Of a stretch of 64,000 nt of DNA, positions 9,748 to 18,161 are shown piece after piece (within the stretch, counting starts at the first letter, position 1; each line of letters starts with the position of its first letter). Made by a program: the position numbers and the translations under genes. The notes beneath the pieces are model-generated. The model was not told the DNA's origin, did not search any database, and saw nothing but the letters and a program-made list of their open reading frames with translations. This DNA comes from Vallitalea guaymasensis (lineage in GTDB: Bacteria > Bacillota > Clostridia > Lachnospirales > Vallitaleaceae), in contig NZ_CP058561.1 in assembly GCF_018141425.1 (NCBI RefSeq), positions 4,278,001 through 4,342,000 of the forward strand, read 5' to 3'.

Positions 9748-10188
9748 ATGTATACTAAAAAAGTAATGGATCATTTTGTTAATCCTAGAAATATGGGAGA
9801 ACTTGAAAATGCAGACGGTGTTGGTACTGTTGGAAACGCTAAATGTGGGGACATTATGCGTATCTACCTAAAAGTGGAAGATGAAATTATCAAAGATGTA
9901 ACTTTTAAAACTTTTGGATGTGGTGCTGCAGTAGCAACAAGTAGTATTGCAACAGAATTAGTTAAGGGAAAATCAATAAAAGATGCTTTGAAAATTACTA
10001 ATGATGCAGTTGTAGAAGCGCTAGATGGATTACCAAAAGCTAAAATACACTGTTCATTATTAGCTGAGGAAGCTTTACATGCAGCTTTATGGGATTATTC
10101 TAAGAAACATGGTATTGATATAGAAGGGTTAGAGCCACCAAAGGCAGATATACATGATGACCATCCTATTGATACAGATGATGAATAG
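9748..10188 (+). CDS. iscU: Fe-S cluster assembly scaffold IscU/NifU N-terminal type
   Basis: The 146-residue scaffold receives sulfur from IscS and assembles the nascent cluster. The three ligand cysteines are C33 (KCGD, with D35), C58 (GCGAA) and C102 (HCSLLAEEAL). The start at ATG 9748 is preferred over the in-frame GTG 9739, because the GTG lies inside the ribosome binding site GAGGTG (9736-9741) and the family starts MYTxKVMDHFxNPRN. The acidic tail (DDHPIDTDDE) extends past the core domain. It is co-transcribed with iscS and followed by mnmA, which uses the same sulfur. Confidence 0.96.
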   Translation: MYTKKVMDHFVNPRNMGELENADGVGTVGNAKCGDIMRIYLKVEDEIIKDVTFKTFGCGAAVATSSIATELVKGKSIKDALKITNDAVVEALDGLPKAKIHCSLLAEEALHAALWDYSKKHGIDIEGLEPPKADIHDDHPIDTDDE

Positions 10189-10273
10189 AAAATATTAATA
10201 GGGCTATTCAATGATAAAACTGATTTATGAATAATACTTAAAAAGTTGTGTAATATATAGAACAGGTGATTAA

Positions 10274-11356
10274 ATGGACAGAGAAAAAGTAGTAGTTGGT
10301 ATGTCAGGTGGAGTTGATAGCTCTGTTGCGGCTTATCTACTAAAGGAACAAGGTTACGATGTTATCGGAGTAACAATGCAGATATGGCAGGATGAAGAAA
10401 CAGATATTCAAGAAGAAAATGCTGGATGTTGTGGCCTTAGTGCTGTAGATGATGCGCGTCGTGTTGCAGATGCTCTTGGAATTCCCTATTATGTTATGAA
10501 TTTCAAAGGAGAGTTCAAGGATAGCGTTATAGATTATTTCGTTGATGAATATCAGAAAGGTAATACGCCTAATCCTTGTATTGCATGTAATAGATATGTA
10601 AAATGGGAATCAATGCTTAAAAGAAGTCTTGCTATAGGTGCTAAGTATATAGCAACAGGGCATTATGCCAGGGTTATAGAATTACCTAATGGAAGATATA
10701 CATTAAAGAAAGCTGTTGGTATAAGAAAAGATCAGACTTATGCATTATATAACCTAACTCAAGATCAATTAAAACATACACTTATGCCAGTTGGTGAGTA
10801 TTCCAAAGAAGAAGTAAGGAAAATTGCAGAAAAGATAAATGTAAGAATTGCCAATAAACCAGATAGTCAAGAAATTTGTTTTGTCCCTGATAATGATTAT
10901 TCAGCTTTTATAGAAGAGTATACTAATAAAAAAGTCCCTGAGGGTAATTTTGTAGATATGAATGGAAAAGTCTTAGGTAGACATAAGGGGATAATTAATT
11001 ATACGGTAGGTCAACGCAAGGGGCTTGGATTATCTTTAGGGAAACCAGCTTTTGTTGTAGAGATAAGACCTGATACTAATGAAGTTGTTATCGGTGACAA
11101 TAGTGATGTATTCAGTGATACGCTATATGCTGATAATGTTAATCTAATGGCAATAGAAGAGATAGAAGGCAAGTTGAAGGTAGAAGCGAAGATTCGTTAT
11201 AGTCATAAACCTGCTTTGTGTACTATAGAGATGGTTGATGAAGATACATTGAAATGTGTATTTGATGAACCCCAGAGAGCTATAACACCGGGGCAAGCAG
11301 TGGTGTTTTATGATGGGGATATTCTTATTGGTGGAGGAAATATAATAAGAAGATAG
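10274..11356 (+). CDS. mnmA: tRNA-specific 2-thiouridylase MnmA
   Basis: The enzyme thiolates U34 of Lys, Glu and Gln tRNAs, taking sulfur from IscS. The 360-residue product has the PP-loop GMSGGVDSSVAAYLL (residues 9-23) and the two catalytic cysteines, C102 in NPCIACN (with C105) and C202 in SQEICFVPD. It also has the GQRKGLGL segment and a C-terminal beta-barrel ending in GGGNIIRR. It is the last gene of the isc cluster, 85 bases after iscU. ATG 10274 follows CAGGTGAT. Confidence 0.97.
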   Translation: MDREKVVVGMSGGVDSSVAAYLLKEQGYDVIGVTMQIWQDEETDIQEENAGCCGLSAVDDARRVADALGIPYYVMNFKGEFKDSVIDYFVDEYQKGNTPNPCIACNRYVKWESMLKRSLAIGAKYIATGHYARVIELPNGRYTLKKAVGIRKDQTYALYNLTQDQLKHTLMPVGEYSKEEVRKIAEKINVRIANKPDSQEICFVPDNDYSAFIEEYTNKKVPEGNFVDMNGKVLGRHKGIINYTVGQRKGLGLSLGKPAFVVEIRPDTNEVVIGDNSDVFSDTLYADNVNLMAIEEIEGKLKVEAKIRYSHKPALCTIEMVDEDTLKCVFDEPQRAITPGQAVVFYDGDILIGGGNIIRR

Positions 11357-11399
11357 GGAATTTTTATAAAAATCAAGTGGACAACGGTAGTATAATTAA

Positions 11400-11501
11400 A
11401 ACCATATATAGTGATAATCACTTTCATTACGTTTGTTGTTTTATCTGTTTTAGTAAGGATACAACAAGCCGTAAAAGGCGTTTTTATCACTATATATGGT
11501 T
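11400..11501. repeat. Fold-back element with 18-bp perfect inverted arms
   Basis: AACCATATATAGTGATAA at 11400-11417 is exactly inverted at 11484-11501 around a 66-base centre. The centre contains a second dyad (TTGTTGT with ACAACAA) and GCC-GTAAAA-GGC followed by T5. It sits between the convergent mnmA and patatin genes. It may act as a two-way terminator or be a small non-autonomous element. No clear target-site duplication is visible. Confidence 0.6.
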
Positions 11502-11620
11502 ATTTATTTGTCGTACAACATTGAGTAAAATATGATTTGGATGCAACTTTTAGCAAGGGATATATTGAACTTATTGAAATGGGGAATAGATGATTAGGTT
11601 CAATATATATAATTAGACTG

Positions 11621-12619
11621 TTAGATATTTAGTAGTTTGACTAGTTGATTTATTTTGTGTCTGTTTAGTAGGATAAGTTCGGCGGCTTTTCCTTTTAGGA
11701 AGTCTATATTTCTTTCTGATGAATCGTCTAATTCGGAGGATATTCCATTGAGGGATATTTCAAATCTATATTCTTTGACGTCATCCATGCTGTTGATGAT
11801 GTAGTTGTCGCTTTCCATTTGGGAATCCATGTATGCAGTTAGTAGAGGGATTCCGTTGATAGGGTTCATCCATCCTAGGACTCCCCATTTTTTTACTTTT
11901 TTACATTCGTAGGTTCTTACATATTCGCCGGTACCCAAGGATACAATTATGTATTGTTTTGCATGGGGGTATAGTTTTTTGGCGTATGTATAGGCGCATA
12001 GTGAAGGGTTATTGCAGAATATTCCTCCATCTACAAAGCAGTAAGATTCACCTGATGTTATGGATTTCACATTAGCAGGAGGTAAGTATGTAGGTGCAGC
12101 TGATGATGATAGACCAACGTCTTTTAGGAAAAAATTATGGTAGTAATCTTTTACGTCTATACGATGTTTGAATAAATATGGTCTCATGGATATCATATCA
12201 TAGGCAGGTATAATTAAATTGGATAGAGAATCTTCCAGTGTAAGGTTCTTGAAGTTTTGTCGCAGTAATCTGCGCAGTGGTCTGCCATTGTATTTAGGTC
12301 GAAAGAAGTGTTTGATTGTTTGACATATTTCACATTTTGCTTCTGGAAATATTTCTTTTGTTTTGTTTTCGTACAAGTCCAATAATAGATCCAGTCTTTC
12401 GTGATCCGTATAATCTTCTGGTGGTTTTATTAACATTAATGATATTAATGAGCCAGTAGAAGTTCCTGATATTACATCAAATAAATCGTAAAAAGGTGTT
12501 TTATTACCAAAACTATCTAATTCATTTCTAAGATGGTCTAGAAATATACATGGAATTAGACCTCGTACACCTCCGCCATCAATAGAGAGAATCTTAACAA
12601 TATCTTTTTTATTAATCAT
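11621..12619 (-). CDS. Patatin-like phospholipase (CBASS-unlinked)
   Basis: The 332-residue protein is a patatin-fold acyl hydrolase. The oxyanion-hole loop IDGGGVRGLIP is at residues 13-23. The nucleophile Ser54 sits in GTSTG (52-56). The catalytic Asp is in VDGGIFCNNPS near residue 200. There is no signal peptide, so it acts in the cytoplasm, perhaps on phospholipids or storage lipids. Patatins of this class can be CBASS effectors, but no cyclase, Cap2/Cap3 or NAD-sensor gene lies nearby. A role in ordinary lipid turnover is therefore just as likely. It faces mnmA convergently and is upstream-adjacent to a PHP gene on the same strand (142-base gap). Confidence 0.85.
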   Translation of the reverse strand: MINKKDIVKILSIDGGGVRGLIPCIFLDHLRNELDSFGNKTPFYDLFDVISGTSTGSLISLMLIKPPEDYTDHERLDLLLDLYENKTKEIFPEAKCEICQTIKHFFRPKYNGRPLRRLLRQNFKNLTLEDSLSNLIIPAYDMISMRPYLFKHRIDVKDYYHNFFLKDVGLSSSAAPTYLPPANVKSITSGESYCFVDGGIFCNNPSLCAYTYAKKLYPHAKQYIIVSLGTGEYVRTYECKKVKKWGVLGWMNPINGIPLLTAYMDSQMESDNYIINSMDDVKEYRFEISLNGISSELDDSSERNIDFLKGKAAELILLNRHKINQLVKLLNI

Positions 12620-12761
12620 GTCAACACCTAAAGAGTTTCTTACTTAAATTATATATGAAACTTCTTGTCTTTTATAACTAAATAAGAAAAAGCATTTTGC
12701 TTCCTAGTAATCTTAAACATAATCACAAAATTCTTTTTCTTCTAATAGCTTACTGTTGACT

Positions 12762-13574
12762 TTAATCAGGTATTTTAATGAATTCAGGTTTTCTTTGTTC
12801 AAATACTGTAAAATATTTGAAACCGCATTCTTTTAAAACTTTATAAGCCCCATCAAAGTTATATGCAAGATGTTCAGGAAAGTGAGCGTCGGAACCCACT
12901 GTTATTATTTCGCCCCCTAATTGTCTGTACCTTTGTAAAATCTCTATATTAGGATGTGGTTCGTTTAGATTTTTGCGATAACCGGAGGTATTAAGTTCTA
13001 TTCCATGACCTGTTTCTATAATTTGCATTAATATTTTATCGATAAGTTCACTATAATTATAGTAGTATAATTTTTTATCTTCATAATGTCCATAACGAAT
13101 TATATAATCAAGGTGACCGTATACATTATAATTGTCGTAGTTGGTTACATTGTGTAGAATGTCTTCTAAGTACCTGGTATAAGCTTCTTTTTTTGTTTTA
13201 TTGGAATAGTACGAACCAAAATATGGGTCAAGTTTATCTACAACATGTGTGGAAGCGATAACAAAATCAAAAGGGTAATCATTGATGACTTTATTGACAG
13301 TATCATATATATGTGGTTGCAGACCTAATTCTATACCAAACAATAATTGGATTTTATCTTTATATTTTTCTTTTAGTTCAAGAAATGTTTTGTAGTAATT
13401 AGGTAAGTCAATATCAAAGGCTAACTCAGGTGTGCTGGGATAATCATAGTCATAATGATCTGTAAAGCATAATTTAACAAAGTTGTGTTGGATAGCATGT
13501 AGAATCTGTGTTTCCATTGGATATTTGCAATCACCTGAAAACGATGTATGTGTATGGAAATCATAGTAACTCAT
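12762..13574 (-). CDS. PHP-domain histidinol-phosphatase-like protein
   Basis: The 270-residue PHP metallophosphoesterase has metal ligands in YDFHTHTSFSGD, FTDHYDYD, STHVVD and the terminal GSDAHFPEHL. It resembles HisJ/HisK histidinol phosphate phosphatase, the eighth step of histidine synthesis. No other his gene is near, so the substrate is uncertain. The start at 13574 (MSYYDFHTH) is better than the in-frame GTG nine bases upstream, because that GTG is part of the ribosome binding site AAAGGTG. Its mRNA runs towards the patatin gene. Confidence 0.82.
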   Translation of the reverse strand: MSYYDFHTHTSFSGDCKYPMETQILHAIQHNFVKLCFTDHYDYDYPSTPELAFDIDLPNYYKTFLELKEKYKDKIQLLFGIELGLQPHIYDTVNKVINDYPFDFVIASTHVVDKLDPYFGSYYSNKTKKEAYTRYLEDILHNVTNYDNYNVYGHLDYIIRYGHYEDKKLYYYNYSELIDKILMQIIETGHGIELNTSGYRKNLNEPHPNIEILQRYRQLGGEIITVGSDAHFPEHLAYNFDGAYKVLKECGFKYFTVFEQRKPEFIKIPD

Positions 13575-13905
13575 ATTTGACACCTTTCTTTCTATAAATA
13601 AATTTATGAAAATAATTACTTAATAAAATTAATGGTTTTTAATAATAATATATAATAAGTGAATTATTAAATAATTGGAAATGATTAAGATTAGTAATTA
13701 TTAAAATCGTGTAGTAAAAAATGTATAAATCTTTATCTGAATATTATACTAAAAAACAATAAAAACAACAAGAGCTGTAAGTATATTGTTCAGTTATCAC
13801 AGGTATATTTGGCATAATTACTAAAAAACGAGAGAAAAAAAATAATTATTGATAAATATTTTTGCTTGTTTTTGATGAAATGATTATGATACTATTAATG
13901 TGTTG
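13575..13905. other. AT-rich divergent intergenic region
   Basis: About 330 bases separate the start of the minus-strand PHP gene from the Pho-box-like array ahead of the phosphate transporter. The sequence is very AT-rich with many short A/T runs. I saw no convincing ORF, RNA fold or clear -35/-10 pair. Confidence 0.5.
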
Positions 13906-13944
13906 TTAATAATAAATTAACATTTTATTTACATAATATTTAAA
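13906..13944 (+). promoter_or_regulatory. Pho-box-like hexamer array before Na/Pi cotransporter
   Basis: Four TTAACA-like hexamers occur at an exact 11-base period: TTAATA (13906), TTAACA (13917), TTTACA (13928) and TTTAAA (13939). The PhoP response regulator of Gram-positive bacteria binds TT(A/C/T)ACA repeats spaced about 11 bp. Placement 80-118 bases before a phosphate transporter start fits. The AT-rich background makes chance matches easier. Confidence 0.5.
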
Positions 13945-14023
13945 TCTGTTATTTATTTTTAAGTTTCACTCTATTTATTCATCTAAGACAAAATATATAT
14001 CACAATTAGGAGGAAATATCTAA

Positions 14024-15694
14024 ATGAATTGGCTAACAAAGGAATACATATTTATATTTTTTGCATTTATTGGCGGTTTTGGTATGTTCCTATACGGTAT
14101 GCACATTATGGCTGAAGGTCTTCAAAAATCAGCAGGTAATAAGATGAAAAGTCTTCTTGGTGCATTGACCAACAATAGATTTTTAGCAGTAACAGTTGGT
14201 GCACTGGTTACAGCCATTATTCAAAGTAGTTCTGCTTGTACTGTAATGGTAGTTGGATTTGTTAACGCAGGCTTATTCAATCTATCACAAGCTGTAGGAG
14301 TTATAATGGGAGCAAACATTGGTACAACCATTACTTCATGGATAGTATCAAGTCAAGAATGGTTAGTATTCTTGAAACCATCAAAATTAGCGCCATTAGC
14401 TATTGGAATAGGTGCCTTGTTATTATTTTTTGCAAAAAATCAACGTAAAAAACAAATTGGTGAGATTATCATTGGGTTTGGTCTATTATTCATAGGTCTT
14501 GAATATATGAAAGATGCAATAGAACCTTTCCAAGATTCACCAGCATTTACAGAAGCATTTAGAATGTTTGGAAGAAATCCAGTCTTAGGTATATTAACAG
14601 GTGCAGTCGTAACAGCTATCATTCAAAGTAGTTCGGCATCAGTTGGTATTTTGCAAACAGTAGCAACAGTAACTTTTGTTCCATGGAGCGCAGCTGTATA
14701 TATTATTCTTGGACAAAACATTGGTACTTGTGTAACAGCAATGTTATCAAGTATTGGAGCTAATAAAACAGCTAAAAGAGCTGCTTATATCCATTTACTA
14801 TTCAATGTCCTTGGTACAGTGATATTTGCAATACTATGTGTGGTATATTTTACATTCATTAATTCTAATTTTGGTAATAATGTAGCTGTCAACATGGTAG
14901 GTATCAGTATATTCCATACGGTTTTCAACATCAGTAATACAGTCCTTCTCTTCCCATTTGCAGATAAGCTTGTATCACTATCCAAGAGAATCGTAAGAGG
15001 TAAAGATGACGAAGATCAAACTGAAGAGCAGGTAGCCTTGAGACACCTTGATGATAGAATACTTGAAACTCCTAGTTTCGCTGTGGAAAATGCAATCAAA
15101 GAAGTTATACACATGGGCGATTTAGCTGTAGAAAATGCTAAACGTGCTACAACGGCTATTATAGAAAAAGATATGGAAAAAGTTAAGAAGGTCTATGAAG
15201 AAGAAAAGAACATTAATTCTTTAGAAAGACTTATCACTGAGTATTTAATCAAGATAAGCAACTCAGTTATCAACGAAAGGCAAAATGAGATTGTAACTAA
15301 TCTATTCCATACAGTCAATGATATTGAACGTGTTGGAGACCATGCTGAGAATATAGCCGAACTTGCAGAGTACTTTATCGAAAATAATCTTACTTTCTCA
15401 GATAGTGCGAACCAAGAACTGTTGGATATATCAAATAGAGCTACTGAAACAATAGAACTTGCAATAAAGTCAAGAGAAAATGATGATGTTGACCTTGTTA
15501 GGAAGGTTGAACAAAACGAAGACCTAGTAGATGAATTAGAGGATGAGTTAAGAGAGAAACATATCAGGAGATTAGCTCAAAACATATGTGATTCAACTAC
15601 TGGTGTGGTATTTCTAGATCTAATAAGCAATTACGAAAGAATATCAGACCATGCACTAAATATTGCTTATTATGTAAGAGATGAATTATTATAG
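14024..15694 (+). CDS. Na+/phosphate cotransporter with C-terminal PhoU-like domain
   Basis: The 556-residue protein imports phosphate with sodium. Its membrane part has the inverted-repeat QSSSA motifs typical of NptA/NaPi-II, at residues 67-70 (TAIIQSSSACT) and 201-204 (TAIIQSSSASV). Both are preceded by GALVTA/GAVVTA, with about eight membrane segments up to about residue 325. The rest (about 340-556) is cytoplasmic and helical, with PhoU-like repeats (TVNDIERVGDHAENIAELAE and ISNYERISDHALNIAYY). The Pho-box-like array upstream suggests induction by phosphate starvation. It is flanked by its own RBS (TTAGGAGG) and a strong terminator, so it is monocistronic. Confidence 0.92.
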   Translation: MNWLTKEYIFIFFAFIGGFGMFLYGMHIMAEGLQKSAGNKMKSLLGALTNNRFLAVTVGALVTAIIQSSSACTVMVVGFVNAGLFNLSQAVGVIMGANIGTTITSWIVSSQEWLVFLKPSKLAPLAIGIGALLLFFAKNQRKKQIGEIIIGFGLLFIGLEYMKDAIEPFQDSPAFTEAFRMFGRNPVLGILTGAVVTAIIQSSSASVGILQTVATVTFVPWSAAVYIILGQNIGTCVTAMLSSIGANKTAKRAAYIHLLFNVLGTVIFAILCVVYFTFINSNFGNNVAVNMVGISIFHTVFNISNTVLLFPFADKLVSLSKRIVRGKDDEDQTEEQVALRHLDDRILETPSFAVENAIKEVIHMGDLAVENAKRATTAIIEKDMEKVKKVYEEEKNINSLERLITEYLIKISNSVINERQNEIVTNLFHTVNDIERVGDHAENIAELAEYFIENNLTFSDSANQELLDISNRATETIELAIKSRENDDVDLVRKVEQNEDLVDELEDELREKHIRRLAQNICDSTTGVVFLDLISNYERISDHALNIAYYVRDELL

Positions 15695-15701
15695 ATTAGT
15701 C

Positions 15702-15736
15702 AGGGGCAGATAACTGCCCCTTGTTATTATTTTATT
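15702..15736 (+). terminator. Strong terminator after Na/Pi cotransporter
   Basis: AGGGGCAG (15702-15709), loop ATAA, CTGCCCCT (15714-15721), then a T-rich tail (TGTTATTATTTTATT). Confidence 0.93.
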
Positions 15737-15753
15737 AAAAACACAAAAAAAAC

Positions 15754-15782
15754 TTGAAATTATATACTACATTGTTTATAAT
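15754..15782 (+). promoter_or_regulatory. Sigma-A promoter of the glycolytic operon
   Basis: TTGAAA (15754-15759), 17-base spacer, TATAAT (15777-15782), about 100 bases before cggR. This is the best-formed promoter near the operon. Confidence 0.75.
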
Positions 15783-15830
15783 ATAAATTGGGATGAATTG
15801 GTGGTTTAATTCCTTTTTTTTGAAGCAATA

Positions 15831-15866
15831 GGGACTATAATTGTTCATAGGGCCCGAGAAGGTACC
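15831..15866 (+). promoter_or_regulatory. Candidate CggR operator
   Basis: The sequence reads GGGAC-6 bases-TGTTC-ATAG-GGCCC and onwards. The Bacillus CggR operator is two CGGGAC-N6-TGTC blocks joined by ATAG. The left block and the ATAG linker are recognisable here; the right block is degenerate (GGCCCGAGAAGGTACC). It lies about 40-85 bases downstream of the predicted start site, consistent with repression by roadblock. Confidence 0.5.
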
Positions 15867-15881
15867 GAAAGGTGATTTGTA

Positions 15882-16913
15882 ATGGAAAATACCTTGTTAA
15901 CACTTAAGAAAATTATTCCAAAAGAGATTGATATATTGCAACGAAGATACGAAATACTAAAGGGAATACATATTTATCAACCAATAGGAAGACGAAGCTT
16001 ATCCCAAAAATTATCAATATCAGAAAAAATTATTAGGAATGAAACGGAATATTTGAAATCACAAGGTTTTATACTAGTATCAAGTGTTGGTATGAGTACT
16101 ACTGATTCTGGAGATACTATACTGGATGATTTGAAAGAGATTATGCATCATGTTAAGGGTCTTAACTATATGGAAGAAGAAGTTAAGAGACTTATAGGTT
16201 GCAAAGAGGTAGTTGTCGTACCTGGTAATTCATCTGAATATGAAGAGATAAAAGAAAATATTGGAAAAGCTGCTGTTGATGTTTTATTAAAACACATAAA
16301 AGATAATACTATCATTGCTCTTACTGGTGGAAGTACAGTTTACAATGTAGTGAAATCTTTGAATAATAAACCAAATACATCCTATGAAAATGTGCTGGTT
16401 GTTCCAGCTAGAGGTAGTTTAAGGAATAATGTTGAATATCAAGCTAATACTATAGTATCTAAGCTTGCTAGGAAGCTAAATGGAGATTATGAACTTCTTA
16501 ATATACCAGATAATCTAAGTAAAAAGGCACTAGACAGTGTAAGGAAAGAACCTGAAATCGAACAAACAATATCTAATATACTGAAAGCTAATATAATACT
16601 TTTTGGTATAGGTAATGCTTATGAGATGGCTGGAAGAAGGAACTTGCCTGAACCAGTTATGGATTTTCTTCATAGAAGACAGGCTGTCGCTGAAGCACTG
16701 GGTTATTATTTTAATAAAAATGGTGAAATAGTGTATACATCAAGGTCAATTGGTATAAAATTAGAACATATGACTAAGACTCCTTATCCTATAGCTGTAG
16801 CGGGAGGAGCAAAAAAGGCAGAAGCTATAATGGCTGTAAAGAATATTATTAAAAACGGTTCACTGATAATTGATGAAGATGCAGCCAATAGAATTATTGA
16901 GATTATGAAGTAA
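15882..16913 (+). CDS. cggR: Central glycolytic genes regulator CggR (SorC family)
   Basis: The 343-residue repressor has an N-terminal winged helix (LQRRYEILKGIHIYQPIGRRSLSQKL, described as residues about 19-45, with the SEKIIRNE recognition helix). The C-terminal sugar-phosphate sensing domain has ITIALTGG-like IALTGGSTVYNVVKSL and VVPARGSL, and ends in AGGAKKAEAIMA. CggR senses fructose-1,6-bisphosphate and represses gap, pgk, tpi, pgm and eno when glycolytic flux is low. Its position as first gene of exactly that operon supports the call. The candidate operator at 15831 implies autoregulation. The start is ATG 15882 after GAAAGGTGAT. Confidence 0.93.
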   Translation: MENTLLTLKKIIPKEIDILQRRYEILKGIHIYQPIGRRSLSQKLSISEKIIRNETEYLKSQGFILVSSVGMSTTDSGDTILDDLKEIMHHVKGLNYMEEEVKRLIGCKEVVVVPGNSSEYEEIKENIGKAAVDVLLKHIKDNTIIALTGGSTVYNVVKSLNNKPNTSYENVLVVPARGSLRNNVEYQANTIVSKLARKLNGDYELLNIPDNLSKKALDSVRKEPEIEQTISNILKANIILFGIGNAYEMAGRRNLPEPVMDFLHRRQAVAEALGYYFNKNGEIVYTSRSIGIKLEHMTKTPYPIAVAGGAKKAEAIMAVKNIIKNGSLIIDEDAANRIIEIMK

Positions 16914-16981
16914 AACTAAAAATGTTTATTAACTGTTATACAGTTTAATATAAAAATTATAATTTTAGGAGGAACAAGAAT

Positions 16982-17971
16982 ATGGCAAAAATTGCAATTA
17001 ATGGATTTGGACGTATCGGACGTAACGCATTTAAAGTAGCTATGGAACAAGGAGTTGACATCGTAGCTATTAATGATTTAACTGATGCTAATACATTAGC
17101 TCACTTATTAAAATATGATTCATGCTTTGGTAGATTTGAAGGAACTGTAGAAGTTGGAAACGGAACTTTAGTAGTTAATGGAAAAGAAATCAAAGTATTA
17201 GCAGAAAGAAATCCTGCAGATCTTCCTTGGAAAGAATTAGGTGTTGATATTGTTATTGAGTCAACTGGTTTATTCAGACAAAAAGAAAAAGCTCAATTAC
17301 ATATTGATGCTGGTGCAAAGAAAGTAATCATTTCAGCTCCTGGTAAAGGAACAAAATCAATTGTAATGGGTGTTAACGAAGAAGATTATAACCCAGCAGA
17401 AGATAATATCATTGATAACGCTTCTTGTACAACTAACTGTTTAGCACCATTCGCTAAAGTATTAAATGATACTTTCGGAATCAAAAGAGGTATCATGACT
17501 ACAGTTCACTCATACACTAATGACCAAAGAATCTTAGACTTACCTCACGAAGATTTAAGAAGAGCTCGTGCAGCAGCTGAGTCTATTATCCCAACAACTA
17601 CTGGAGCAGCTGAAGCAGTAGCTAAAGTTATCCCTTCATTAAAAGGTAAATTAACTGGTATGGCTATGCGTGTACCTACTCCTACAGTATCTGTTGTTGA
17701 CTTAACAGTAGAATTAGGAAAAGAAGTAACAGTTGAAGAAGTTAATGGAGCTTTAAAAGCTGCATCAGAAGGAAGTAACGTACTTGGATATTCTGATGAG
17801 CCATTAGTATCAATTGATTACAGAAAAGATTCACGTTCATCAATCGTTGATGGATTAGCAACACTTGTTATGGAAGGAAGCTTAGTTAAAGTAGTTTCTT
17901 GGTATGATAACGAGTGGGGTTATTCAAACAGAATTATTGACTTAGCAAAATATGTAGCTGAAAGACTTTAA
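16982..17971 (+). CDS. gap: Glyceraldehyde-3-phosphate dehydrogenase, type I
   Basis: The enzyme oxidises glyceraldehyde-3-phosphate to 1,3-bisphosphoglycerate with NAD. The 329-residue product shows the Rossmann start [15 protein letters not shown], catalytic C149 in [11 protein letters not shown], the HSYTNDQ histidine segment and the C-terminal [21 protein letters not shown] precedes ATG 16982. Codon choice is strongly biased (GGA, AAA, TTA), as in a highly expressed gene. A hairpin at 18011 after it may allow only partial read-through, so gap would be made in excess of the genes downstream. Confidence 0.98.
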   Translation: MAKIAINGFGRIGRNAFKVAMEQGVDIVAINDLTDANTLAHLLKYDSCFGRFEGTVEVGNGTLVVNGKEIKVLAERNPADLPWKELGVDIVIESTGLFRQKEKAQLHIDAGAKKVIISAPGKGTKSIVMGVNEEDYNPAEDNIIDNASCTTNCLAPFAKVLNDTFGIKRGIMTTVHSYTNDQRILDLPHEDLRRARAAAESIIPTTTGAAEAVAKVIPSLKGKLTGMAMRVPTPTVSVVDLTVELGKEVTVEEVNGALKAASEGSNVLGYSDEPLVSIDYRKDSRSSIVDGLATLVMEGSLVKVVSWYDNEWGYSNRIIDLAKYVAERL

Positions 17972-18010
17972 TTAATATAAGTTTGAATAGATTTATATAA
18001 GGTCCATATG

Positions 18011-18049
18011 GTCCTCTCTTGTAGGTCAGACTATAGGGAGGACTTTTTT
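18011..18049 (+). terminator. Terminator or attenuator between gap and pgk
   Basis: GTCCTCTC (18011-18018) pairs with GGGAGGAC (18036-18043), followed by TTTTTT. It sits inside the glycolytic operon, so it probably terminates part of the gap transcripts. Confidence 0.7.
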
Positions 18050-18070
18050 AATACTCATATGAGTATTAAA
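18047..18070. promoter_or_regulatory. 24-bp perfect palindrome before pgk
   Basis: The palindrome is centred between 18058 and 18059 in CATATG, with arms reading TTTAATACTCAT and ATGAGTATTAAA. It directly follows, and shares three T with, the attenuator after gap. It lies 92 bases before the pgk start. It could be a protein-binding site for an internal promoter or an RNA hairpin that protects a processed 5' end. Confidence 0.6.
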
Positions 18071-18161
18071 GTTGATTAGAAAAGTTAGAAAATTTCAAAA
18101 TAAACTAGTTATATTGAGATTAACTAACATAAATCAAGTATTAGAAGGGAGACGACTACCA

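Noticed and set aside
11621-12619. Patatin gene as a CBASS effector
   Set aside because: No cyclic-nucleotide synthase or CBASS accessory gene is within several kb, so it is listed as an ordinary patatin-like lipase.
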